Positions 1 through 5,462 of a stretch of DNA of 5,462 nt are shown piece by piece. Below the pieces are notes generated by a model. That model was not told where the DNA came from. It worked only from the letters and a program-made list of their open reading frames with translations, and ran no database searches. The position numbers and the translations under genes are program-made. The stretch comes from Caldilinea sp. (GTDB taxonomy: Bacteria > Chloroflexota > Anaerolineae > Caldilineales > Caldilineaceae). Each line of letters starts with the position of its first letter. Position 1 is the first letter of the stretch. The stretch lies in contig JAPLGY010000732.1 in NCBI GenBank assembly GCA_026389955.1, positions 1 to 5,462 of the forward strand, in the 5' to 3' direction.

Positions 1-987
1 AACTTGTGCAAGTATTTCCCCGTGCGTCGCGGCGTGTTCGCTCGCGTTCGCAACTGGGTCAAGGCGGTCGACGACGTTTCCTTCACCGTCGAACGAGGCG
101 AGACGCTCGGCCTCGTCGGCGAAAGCGGCTGCGGCAAGACCACGCTCGGCCGCGCGCTGCTTCGGCTCACGCCGCTTTCCTCCGGCTCGATCCGCGTCGG
201 TGGCGTCCGCGTCGACGACCTCTCCGAGTCGGACTTCCGGCCGTACCGCCGGCGTCTCCAGATGGTCTTCCAGGATCCGACGTCCACCCTCGACCCGCGC
301 TGGCGCGTGGGCGAAAGCATCGGGGAAGCCCTGGACATCCATGGGCTCGCCGCCTCCGCCGCGGACCGTCGCGACAGGATCGCCCGCCTGCTGGATTCCG
401 TGGGGCTTCCGGCCGATTCGGCGTTGCGGCATCCCCACGAGTTCAGCGGCGGACAGCGCCAACGCATCGGCATCGCACGCGCCTTGGTCGTCCAACCCAA
501 ACTGGTGATCGCCGACGAACCGGTCTCCGCCCTGGATGTCTCGATCCAGGCCCAGATCCTCAACCTGCTCAAAGATCTGCAAGAAAGCCAGGAACTGACC
601 TACCTCTTCGTCTCGCACAACATGGCGGTCATCCGCTATATCAGCGACCGCATCGCCGTCATGTACGCCGGCAAGCTGGTCGAACTGGGCCCCAAACAGA
701 CGCTGCTGAACCGCCCCCAACACCCCTACACCGAGCTGCTGCTGGCCGCCGTCCCCCGCACCATCGACCGACACCAGCGCACCATCACCGCCGGCGAACC
801 GCCCGACCTGGCCCGCCTCCCCTCCGGCTGTGTCTTCCGCACACGCTGTAAATACGCACAGGCACGCTGTGCCGAGGAAGAGCCACAACTCCAGGAGCTG
901 GACTCCGGCCATTTTGTCAGCTGCCACTTTGCCGCCGACCTCAGCCTGGAAGGCGTGGTGCCCCGTGTCCACTCTTTCGCCGCGTAG
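1..987 (+). CDS. Oligopeptide/dipeptide ABC transporter ATP-binding protein (OppF/DppF type), 5' truncated
   Basis: This is the cytoplasmic ATPase subunit of an Opp/Dpp-type importer; it would hydrolyse ATP to drive uptake through membrane permeases not present here. The reading frame is open from base 1, and its first residues (CKYFPVRRG) match the interior of OppF/DppF N-termini, so the true start is upstream and the TTG at base 4 is most likely an internal Leu. Numbering from that TTG, I see Walker A GESGCGKT at 39-46, Q-loop FQDP at 89-92, ABC signature SGGQ at 148-151, Walker B LVIADEP at 167-173, D-loop SALD at 175-178 and the switch His205. The C-terminal oligopeptide-transporter extension is present ([13 protein letters not shown], then a Cys-rich GCVFRTRC...C...C tail). 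All catalytic motifs are intact. Such subunits carry peptides in some systems and oligosaccharides in others; the sugar-type neighbours favour the latter, but the substrate cannot be read from this subunit. Leucine codons shift from CTC to CTG along the gene. Confidence 0.95.
   Translation, partial: NLCKYFPVRRGVFARVRNWVKAVDDVSFTVERGETLGLVGESGCGKTTLGRALLRLTPLSSGSIRVGGVRVDDLSESDFRPYRRRLQMVFQDPTSTLDPRWRVGESIGEALDIHGLAASAADRRDRIARLLDSVGLPADSALRHPHEFSGGQRQRIGIARALVVQPKLVIADEPVSALDVSIQAQILNLLKDLQESQELTYLFVSHNMAVIRYISDRIAVMYAGKLVELGPKQTLLNRPQHPYTELLLAAVPRTIDRHQRTITAGEPPDLARLPSGCVFRTRCKYAQARCAEEEPQLQELDSGHFVSCHFAADLSLEGVVPRVHSFAA
948..953 (+). promoter_or_regulatory. Ribosome binding site for the membrane protein gene
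   Basis: GGAAGG lies inside the 3' end of the ABC ATPase gene, 11 bases ahead of GTG 965. It supports the GTG as start and suggests translational coupling between the overlapping genes. It is a near match to the consensus, so support is moderate. Confidence 0.5.
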
Positions 988-3022
988 ACCCGATTCCACC
1001 TCGCCGCCCATCTACGCCTATCTTCTGGCCTACGGCCTCTGCCTGCTCCTCTTCGCCGCCGGAGTGGGACTGGCCTTCCTCCTGCGCGATCTCCTGCAGA
1101 TGGCGATGCTCTTTACCCCCTGGGATCGCTACGTGGTGCACGTGGCCAACCAGGCCAGCGTCGTCCTGCTGGTCGTCCTGCTGGTCGCCCTGCTGGTGCT
1201 CTCAGAAGCCTGGCTGCGCAACGGGGTGCGCCGCCGACAGCTGCTGCCCCGCTTCGCCCGCATCCTGGGCACCCTGGCCCTGATCCTGGCCGCAGCCCAG
1301 CTGCTGCGGCTGGGGCTGGAGCTGCTGGCCGGCTCCTTGAATCTGTTCAGCCTGCTCGCCCTGGCCGCCGGGCTGCTGCTCTACAGCGGCTCCCGGGCCG
1401 CCCAGCCCGGCGCACGAACCTTTTCCACCTACCAGAGCGCGCTGCTGGTCGCAGCTGTCTTGCTGGCCGGCAGCACACTGATCGCACTGCCGATCAAGTC
1501 GCCGCTCAATCTGTACGACGAGGGGCTGGCCCTGGTCAACGGGCTGCGCGTGCACAACGGCGACCTGCCCTTGCGCGATTACTGGACCATCTACCCCCCA
1601 GGCCAATCCTATGTCCTGGCCACCCTCTTCGGCGTGGCCGGCGAAAACGTGCTGGTCGCACGCAGCTACGATTCCCTGGTCCGCATGGCACTGGCCCTCT
1701 CCATCTACGGGATGGCCGGCTTCTTGCTGCACTCCTGGCGCTGGGCGCTGCTCCCCTACCTGGCAGCCGCCACACTGCTGGCCGCTGCCACATTTTACGG
1801 CTACGCCATCTTCCCCGCCCTGCTCCTCAGCCTGGCCGCACTGGCTGCCGGGTTGCGCGCGATCCAAAACCACCAGCAGCGCTGGCTCTGGATCGCAGGC
1901 AGCCTGACCGGACTCACGGCCCTATTTCGTCTCGACCTGGGCCTGTATGCCGCGGTTGCCCTGGCCATTCTGCTGACCTATCACCAGCTGCTCCACCCCC
2001 CCCACTCTCTGCGGGCATGGCTCGCCCCCCTGCTGACCGCCGGCAGCCCCGCTCTCGGGCTTGTGCTCGTTTTCTATGGCTGGCTGGGCAGCAACGCCGG
2101 CTTTGCCCCCATGATCGAACAGCTGCTGCTCTTCCCCGCAACCACCTTCCGGGCTGTCCGCCAACTGCCCTACCCGGCCCTGCTCCCCGACTGGACAGCC
2201 TGGAGCCTCGGAATAGAGCAGTTCCTTTCTCTTCTGGGCGATTCTCTGCGCTTCTACCTCCCCCTGCTCCTCTATGCCCTGGTCGCCTTGCAGCTGATCT
2301 GGGCAGCGCTGCGCAGGCGAGATACCCCCCCCACCCCCGATACCAGCCTGGCCGCAGCCCTCACCGCCCTGGGCGCCGGGCTGTTCGCCCAGGCGCTGAG
2401 CCGCTACGACGAAATCCATGTGCTGCCTGCCTCCCTGGTCGCCGTGCTGCTGACCGCCTGGCTGGCCCGCCAGATCCCCGCACGACGCTGGCAGCAACCT
2501 TGGCTGGCCGTGCCTGCACTCCTGCTTGTGCTGATCCCAGCCCTGCTCTACTTTGCCTACCCCTATGCCCGCCTGACCCAGCTCGTCCAAAACTACCCGC
2601 CGCAAGGCTGCTACTCGTCGCTGCCGCGCGCCGGCTGTGTCGCTACCGTGCCCGGACAAGACGAGGTCGTCCAATTCCTCGAAACACAGAAGCCAGGCCC
2701 AATCTATTCCGGGCTGACCCGCCACGACGTGGTCTTGCTCAACGATGTCAGCCTCTATTTTCTGGCCGGCCGGCCGACAGCCACACGCTACCACGAACTC
2801 CACCCAGGCGTCACCACCACCCGCCCGGTGCAGGAAGAGATGGTGGCCGAACTGACCAGATACCTCCCCCAATGGCTGCTTCTCGTCGATCTGGCCCCCT
2901 CCCGCGAACCCAACGCAAGCCGATTCAGCAGCGGCGTCACCCTGCTGGACGACTATATCCACCGCCACTACCAACGCCAACAGACAGTCGGCCTCTATCA
3001 ACTGTGGCGCGCTGTCCCATAG
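965..3022 (+). CDS. Polytopic membrane protein, GT-C/GT39 (ArnT/PMT-like) glycosyltransferase candidate
   Basis: The predicted product is an integral membrane protein of 685 residues. I chose GTG 965 because GGAAGG lies 11 bases upstream and because the frame 5' of it reads as a shadow of the ABC gene; this start overlaps that gene by 23 bases. Hydrophobic segments lie near residues 15-37, 66-82, 99-121, 126-140 and 158-176, followed by many more to about residue 540. A loop after the fifth segment carries YDEG (Asp185-Glu186) and then YPPGQ (210-214). This arrangement is typical of GT-C enzymes, where an acidic pair in the first large external loop serves catalysis with lipid-linked sugar donors. 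Residues about 545-685 form a soluble domain with Cys549 and Cys558, possibly a disulfide, and a YFLAGRPTATRYHELHPG stretch that I associate with GT39-like bacterial proteins. The family is inferred from topology and motifs; donor and acceptor are unknown. A generic multi-spanning membrane protein is the alternative. It contains two C8 runs and a 12-base tandem repeat, all in frame. Confidence 0.8.
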   Translation: MSTLSPRRPDSTSPPIYAYLLAYGLCLLLFAAGVGLAFLLRDLLQMAMLFTPWDRYVVHVANQASVVLLVVLLVALLVLSEAWLRNGVRRRQLLPRFARILGTLALILAAAQLLRLGLELLAGSLNLFSLLALAAGLLLYSGSRAAQPGARTFSTYQSALLVAAVLLAGSTLIALPIKSPLNLYDEGLALVNGLRVHNGDLPLRDYWTIYPPGQSYVLATLFGVAGENVLVARSYDSLVRMALALSIYGMAGFLLHSWRWALLPYLAAATLLAAATFYGYAIFPALLLSLAALAAGLRAIQNHQQRWLWIAGSLTGLTALFRLDLGLYAAVALAILLTYHQLLHPPHSLRAWLAPLLTAGSPALGLVLVFYGWLGSNAGFAPMIEQLLLFPATTFRAVRQLPYPALLPDWTAWSLGIEQFLSLLGDSLRFYLPLLLYALVALQLIWAALRRRDTPPTPDTSLAAALTALGAGLFAQALSRYDEIHVLPASLVAVLLTAWLARQIPARRWQQPWLAVPALLLVLIPALLYFAYPYARLTQLVQNYPPQGCYSSLPRAGCVATVPGQDEVVQFLETQKPGPIYSGLTRHDVVLLNDVSLYFLAGRPTATRYHELHPGVTTTRPVQEEMVAELTRYLPQWLLLVDLAPSREPNASRFSSGVTLLDDYIHRHYQRQQTVGLYQLWRAVP
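1160..1195 (+). repeat. Three tandem 12-base units in a membrane segment
   Basis: The unit gtcgtcctgctg occurs twice exactly and a third time with one change (gtcgccctgctg). It is in frame and encodes VVLL-VVLL-VALL, forming the second hydrophobic segment of the membrane protein. Unit number could change by slippage without breaking the frame. Confidence 0.85.
1996..2003 (+). repeat. C8 homopolymer inside the membrane protein gene
   Basis: Eight consecutive C residues fall in the codons for a His-Pro-Pro-His stretch in a loop of the membrane protein. The frame stays open across it, so the run is read at its correct length here. A one-base slip would truncate the protein. Confidence 0.9.
2325..2338 (+). 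repeat. C8-A-C5 tract inside the membrane protein gene
   Basis: Eight C residues, one A and five more C residues encode part of a Pro/Thr-rich loop (DTPPTPDT) between two hydrophobic segments of the membrane protein. This is the second C8 run in the same gene, and the frame is intact here as well. Confidence 0.9.
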
Positions 3023-3038
3023 ACATCCATCCAACTTC

Positions 3039-3044
3039 AAGGAG
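3039..3044 (+). promoter_or_regulatory. Ribosome binding site for the first Gfo/Idh/MocA gene
   Basis: AAGGAG is a strong Shine-Dalgarno match, nine bases ahead of ATG 3054, within the 31-base gap after the membrane protein stop codon. It is the best ribosome binding site in the window and fixes the start. Confidence 0.9.
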
Positions 3045-3053
3045 AAGCACAAC

Positions 3054-4052
3054 ATGCTCAACGTAGCTGTGATCGGCATGGGCAACATCGGCAATACCCA
3101 TGCACCCGTCTATCAGGCAGACCCGCTGGCCAATCTGGTTGCCGTCTGTGACATCATCCCAGAACGGGCTGACCGGGCCGCCGCACGCTACGGCGTGCGC
3201 GCCTACTACAGCGTCGCCGACCTGCTGGCCAACGAAACGCTCGACGCCGTCAGCGTCTGCTCCGCCGGCACCGAAAACGGCGGAGACCACTTCGAACCCA
3301 CCCTGCAATGCCTGGAAGCCGGTATCCACGTGCTCGGCGAAAAACCGATCTCCAACGAGATCGAAAAAGCCCGCCAGATGGTCGCCAAAGCCGACGCCCA
3401 AGGGCTCTACTACGGCATCAACCTCAACCACCGCTTCGTTCCCCCCGCAGCCAAAGCCAAACAGTGGATCGAACAGGGACACCTGGGCGATCTGCTGCTG
3501 ATCAACATGACCATGTGGATAGGCAACCCCAACGAAAGCTCCCCCTGGTTCCATATACGAGCCCTGCACCCCCATTCGCTCGACATCATGCGCTATTTCT
3601 GCGGAGATGTGGAACGAGTCCATGCCTTCTTCAACCGCGCCCCAGGCCGCATCTGCTACTCCAACGTCCAGGTCAACCTGCACTTTGCCAACGGCGTCGT
3701 CGGCCACCTCACCGGCAGCTACGATACCAACCCCCGCCACAATCTCGAACGCTGCGAAGTGCTGGGCACCCAAGGACGCTTCGTGCTGGACAACCTCTAC
3801 GAAGAGCTGACCCTCTACCCGCGCAACTCCGAAGAGCTGACCGTGATCCGCAACAGCATCATGGGAGGGCTGAGCGGCTTCAACGCAACCTTCTCCAACC
3901 GCATCCATCGCTGGCTGGAACAGGTCGACGCCCGCGTGCCGCGCGCCGAGCTCGAAGCCTCCGGCCACGAAGGGCTGGCCGTCCAGGAGATCATCGAGGC
4001 GGCCATCCGCTCCTTCCAGACCGGACGCGCCGAAGAGGTGCCGGTCGCCTGA
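3054..4052 (+). CDS. Gfo/Idh/MocA family NAD(P)-dependent oxidoreductase
   Basis: The product is a soluble dehydrogenase of 332 residues, a normal length for the family, whose members oxidise or reduce sugars, inositols and related polyols with NAD(P). The N-terminal Rossmann domain has GMGNIG at 8-13, followed by VAVCD ending in Asp33 at the end of the second strand; an Asp there often favours NAD over NADP. The conserved GEKP is at 95-98, with Lys97 the expected catalytic lysine, and LNHRF is at 124-128. In the C-terminal domain, HPHSLDIMRYFCGD (172-185) matches the family's DxGxHxxD region and keeps His174 and Asp177, but the position of the usual catalytic Asp is Ala170. The enzyme may therefore use another residue or an altered chemistry. 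An imperfect internal duplication lies near residues 250-268. ATG 3054 is supported by AAGGAG. The kinase-like gene follows after 28 bases, and a divergent family member comes after that. The family call is firm; the substrate is not determinable. Confidence 0.95.
   Translation: MLNVAVIGMGNIGNTHAPVYQADPLANLVAVCDIIPERADRAAARYGVRAYYSVADLLANETLDAVSVCSAGTENGGDHFEPTLQCLEAGIHVLGEKPISNEIEKARQMVAKADAQGLYYGINLNHRFVPPAAKAKQWIEQGHLGDLLLINMTMWIGNPNESSPWFHIRALHPHSLDIMRYFCGDVERVHAFFNRAPGRICYSNVQVNLHFANGVVGHLTGSYDTNPRHNLERCEVLGTQGRFVLDNLYEELTLYPRNSEELTVIRNSIMGGLSGFNATFSNRIHRWLEQVDARVPRAELEASGHEGLAVQEIIEAAIRSFQTGRAEEVPVA
3801..3857 (+). repeat. Imperfect 30-base internal duplication in the oxidoreductase gene
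   Basis: gaagagctgacc occurs at 3801-3812 and again at 3831-3842, exactly 30 bases apart. The protein reads EELTLYPRNS followed by EELTVI-RNS, so the similarity extends beyond the 12 identical bases. It looks like an old tandem duplication in a loop or strand of the C-terminal domain; coincidental similarity is possible. Confidence 0.6.
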
Positions 4053-4080
4053 CCCCATCCAACAGGAAAACCACCCGCTG

Positions 4081-4770
4081 ATGCTCAACATCTGCCCAGG
4101 CTGCGGCCTCTATTGTGTCGAAAAATTGATCCAACCCGCCGAATCCGCCGGCTGGGCAGTCGCCGTCTGCCCCCACTGCAACCATGGCCACCCTTTTCGT
4201 CAGCTGCCACTCCTGACGCTGGGCGGCGCCAGCGGCACCGGCAAAAGTACGATCGCTGCTGCGCTCGCCGCCCGCCTCGACCAGGTCGTGCTGCTCGACA
4301 CCGACATCCTCTGGCGCCCCGAGTTCGACCAGCCAGAGACCCAGTACCGCGATTTCTTCGAAACCTGGCTGCGTCTCGCCAAAAATATCGGCCAGGCCGG
4401 CCGCCCCGTCCTGTTGGTCGGGGCCGGCGTCGGCGTCCCCCACAACCTCGAACCCTGCCAGGAACGGCGCTACCTGGGCCCGAACCACCCGCTGGCTCTG
4501 GTCTGCGACGACAGCAGACTGGCCGAACGGCTGCGCAGCCGCCCAGCCTGGCGCCACAGCGACGACGCGTTCGTCGCCGGCCAACAGGCCTTCAACCGCT
4601 GGTTCCAAGAGGCCGCAGCGGTCGAACGGCTCGACACCACACACAACAGCAGCGCAGCCACAGCCAACCAGGTCGTCGACTGGATCGACCGCACCTTGCA
4701 GCGCTCCTTCAGACCCGCAACAACGCCTCCCCCCGAGCTGCCCAACTCTCTATGGAGTCCAACCCGATGA
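4081..4770 (+). CDS. Zinc-ribbon P-loop ATPase / small-molecule kinase-like protein
   Basis: The protein has 229 residues and probably binds ATP and one zinc ion in the cytoplasm. Residues 1-37 form a zinc ribbon with CxxC pairs at Cys5/Cys8 and Cys30/Cys33. A linker, FRQLPL, leads directly to Walker A GASGTGKS at 49-56. LLDTDIL (71-77) supplies Asp73 and Asp75, as in nucleoside/shikimate-type kinases, where an acidic residue there binds substrate or magnesium. An arginine-rich stretch, RLAERLRSRPAWR (146-158), resembles a kinase lid. The tail after about residue 212 is Pro/Thr/Ser-rich and likely disordered. I recall similar zinc-ribbon AAA/nucleoside-kinase-like proteins in Bacillota; their substrates are poorly known. 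ATG 4081 follows the previous stop by 28 bases, with a weak AGGA at 4064-4067. Its TGA overlaps the next ATG. Position between two sugar-type dehydrogenases suggests phosphorylation of a related metabolite, which is inference. It could instead be a general ATPase. Confidence 0.8.
   Translation: MLNICPGCGLYCVEKLIQPAESAGWAVAVCPHCNHGHPFRQLPLLTLGGASGTGKSTIAAALAARLDQVVLLDTDILWRPEFDQPETQYRDFFETWLRLAKNIGQAGRPVLLVGAGVGVPHNLEPCQERRYLGPNHPLALVCDDSRLAERLRSRPAWRHSDDAFVAGQQAFNRWFQEAAAVERLDTTHNSSAATANQVVDWIDRTLQRSFRPATTPPPELPNSLWSPTR
4754..4757 (+). promoter_or_regulatory. Ribosome binding site for the second oxidoreductase gene
   Basis: GGAG sits nine bases ahead of ATG 4767, inside the end of the kinase-like gene. 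It favours ATG 4767 over the in-frame ATG at 4752, which would overlap the site itself and has no clear ribosome binding site. Confidence 0.6.
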
Positions 4771-5462
4771 ATAGCCCCTTGGGGATCGGCGTGATCAGCT
4801 TCGCTCATGGCCACGCCCACCTGTACTGCGAACGCCTGGCCACCTTCGACGACGCCCGTCTGGTGGCTTGCTGGGACGACAACACCGACCGCGGAATGCA
4901 GGCGGCAGAACGCCACAGCATGCGCTTTGTCCCCCACCTGGAAGACTTGCTCGCCGACCCAGCAGTCGAAGCCGTGATCGTCACCTGCGAAACCTACCGC
5001 CACGCCGAACAGGTGCTGGCCGCCGCAGCCGCCGGCAAACAGATTCTCTGCCAGAAACCGATGGCACTCACCCTCTCCGACTGCGACCGCATGGCCGCCG
5101 CCGTCGCAGCCGCCGGGGTCAAGTTCATGATGGCCTACCAGATGCGCCACGACCCCTCCAACCAAAAAATCCACGAGCTGGTCACAAACGGCACCTTGGG
5201 CCGCATCAGCCTGGTGCGCCGCCGCCACTGCATCCCGGTGCTCTTCAACCAGGACTTCATCGCCGGCCCGACCCGCTGGCACCTCGACCCCCTGCAAAAC
5301 CTGGGCATGTTCATGGACGATGCCAGCCATGCCACAGACTTCCTGCACTGGCTGCTCGGCCCGCCGACCAGCGTCATGGCCGAAATCGACAATACCCTCA
5401 CCACAATCGCCCCCGACGACACCGGGGTCGCCATCTACCGCTATGCCAGCGGCACCATGGCG
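4767..5462 (+). CDS. Divergent Gfo/Idh/MocA family oxidoreductase, 3' truncated
   Basis: The frame is open to the window edge and gives 232 residues; the rest of the C-terminal domain lies beyond. The N-terminal fold fits a Rossmann domain, but the nucleotide loop reads IGVISFAHGHAH (7-18) rather than GxGxxG. It is about three residues shorter than in the neighbouring family member and rich in His (14, 16, 18). CQKP at 95-98 replaces the usual EKP yet keeps Lys97. AYQMRH (123-128) corresponds to LNHRF of the upstream enzyme. The C-terminal motif MDDASHATDFLHWLLG (183-198) keeps the expected Asp184, His188 and Asp191, so the catalytic Lys-Asp-His set is complete. I recall a Gfo/Idh/MocA subgroup with an ISFAHxH loop, so this is probably a recognised divergent branch rather than a broken gene. 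Start ATG 4767 overlaps the upstream stop as ATGA, implying translational coupling. Substrate unknown. Confidence 0.9.
   Translation, partial: MNSPLGIGVISFAHGHAHLYCERLATFDDARLVACWDDNTDRGMQAAERHSMRFVPHLEDLLADPAVEAVIVTCETYRHAEQVLAAAAAGKQILCQKPMALTLSDCDRMAAAVAAAGVKFMMAYQMRHDPSNQKIHELVTNGTLGRISLVRRRHCIPVLFNQDFIAGPTRWHLDPLQNLGMFMDDASHATDFLHWLLGPPTSVMAEIDNTLTTIAPDDTGVAIYRYASGTMA

Noticed and set aside
830..964. N-terminal extension of the membrane protein to ATG 830
   Set aside because: The extra 45 residues are a Ser/Pro/Arg/His-rich shadow of the transporter ATPase's Cys-rich tail, and GTG 965 has a ribosome binding site and is followed shortly by the first hydrophobic segment.
2764..2775. Perfect 12-base palindrome GGCCGGCCGGCC
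   Set aside because: It lies within coding sequence for LAGRP in a conserved-looking part of the membrane protein and is built only of G and C dinucleotides, so it is expected by chance in this composition.
3023..3053. Possible promoter or terminator between the membrane protein and first oxidoreductase genes
   Set aside because: The 31-base gap has no inverted repeat with a T-tract and no convincing -35/-10 pair; it holds only the ribosome binding site.
1922..3094. Long minus-strand open frame of 390 codons antisense to the membrane protein gene
   Set aside because: Its translation is low-complexity, rich in Gly/Gln/Glu/Ala, with no recognisable motif. It mirrors a high-GC gene with a strong third-position bias, a standard source of long antisense frames.
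2937..4091. Long minus-strand open frame of 384 codons antisense to the first oxidoreductase gene
   Set aside because: The opposite strand has a clear Gfo/Idh/MocA protein with a strong ribosome binding site; the antisense translation shows only compositional bias and no domain.
4752..4766. Alternative ATG at 4752 for the second oxidoreductase
   Set aside because: It adds only five residues, has no good ribosome binding site, and GGAG at 4754-4757 is well spaced for ATG 4767, which forms an ATGA overlap.
4470..5348. Minus-strand open frame of 292 codons across the kinase-like and second oxidoreductase genes
   Set aside because: It spans two genuine plus-strand genes and lacks any family motif; it is explained by codon bias.

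Overview
This is a GC-rich, densely packed bacterial window in which all genes lie on the + strand. Five coding regions cover almost every base. Intergenic gaps are only 31 and 28 bases, two junctions overlap, and no terminator-like hairpin with a T-tract is visible, so the five genes look like part of one transcription unit that continues past both ends. The mix of genes (OppF/DppF-type transporter ATPase, GT-C-like membrane protein, two Gfo/Idh/MocA dehydrogenases, a zinc-ribbon P-loop kinase-like protein), together with heavy CTG/CCC/GCC codon use, resembles carbohydrate-utilisation loci of Chloroflexota (Anaerolineae/Caldilineae). That assignment is an inference from style; no marker gene is present.

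Layout: 1-987 is the 3' part of an oligopeptide/dipeptide-type ABC transporter ATPase whose start lies upstream. 965-3022 overlaps it and encodes a large polytopic membrane protein with a DE-type first-loop motif and a soluble C-terminal domain, as in GT39/ArnT-like glycosyltransferases. 3054-4052 is a complete Gfo/Idh/MocA oxidoreductase with its own good ribosome binding site. 4081-4770 encodes a small P-loop ATPase/kinase-like protein with an N-terminal four-cysteine zinc ribbon. 4767-5462 is the 5' part of a second, divergent Gfo/Idh/MocA oxidoreductase, coupled to the kinase gene by an ATGA stop/start overlap.

Working model (inference): the ABC ATPase powers import of a peptide-like or oligosaccharide solute, and the two dehydrogenases and the small kinase-like protein process an imported sugar, inositol or sugar acid. 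The membrane glycosyltransferase-like gene does not obviously belong to that pathway and may be a co-transcribed passenger. The most notable details are that the two dehydrogenases depart from the family consensus at different sites (one lacks the usual catalytic Asp, the other lacks the glycine-rich Rossmann loop and has QKP for EKP), the zinc-ribbon kinase-like gene sits between them, and leucine codon use shifts within the transporter ATPase gene. I see no CRISPR array, RNA gene, insertion sequence or clearly new system.
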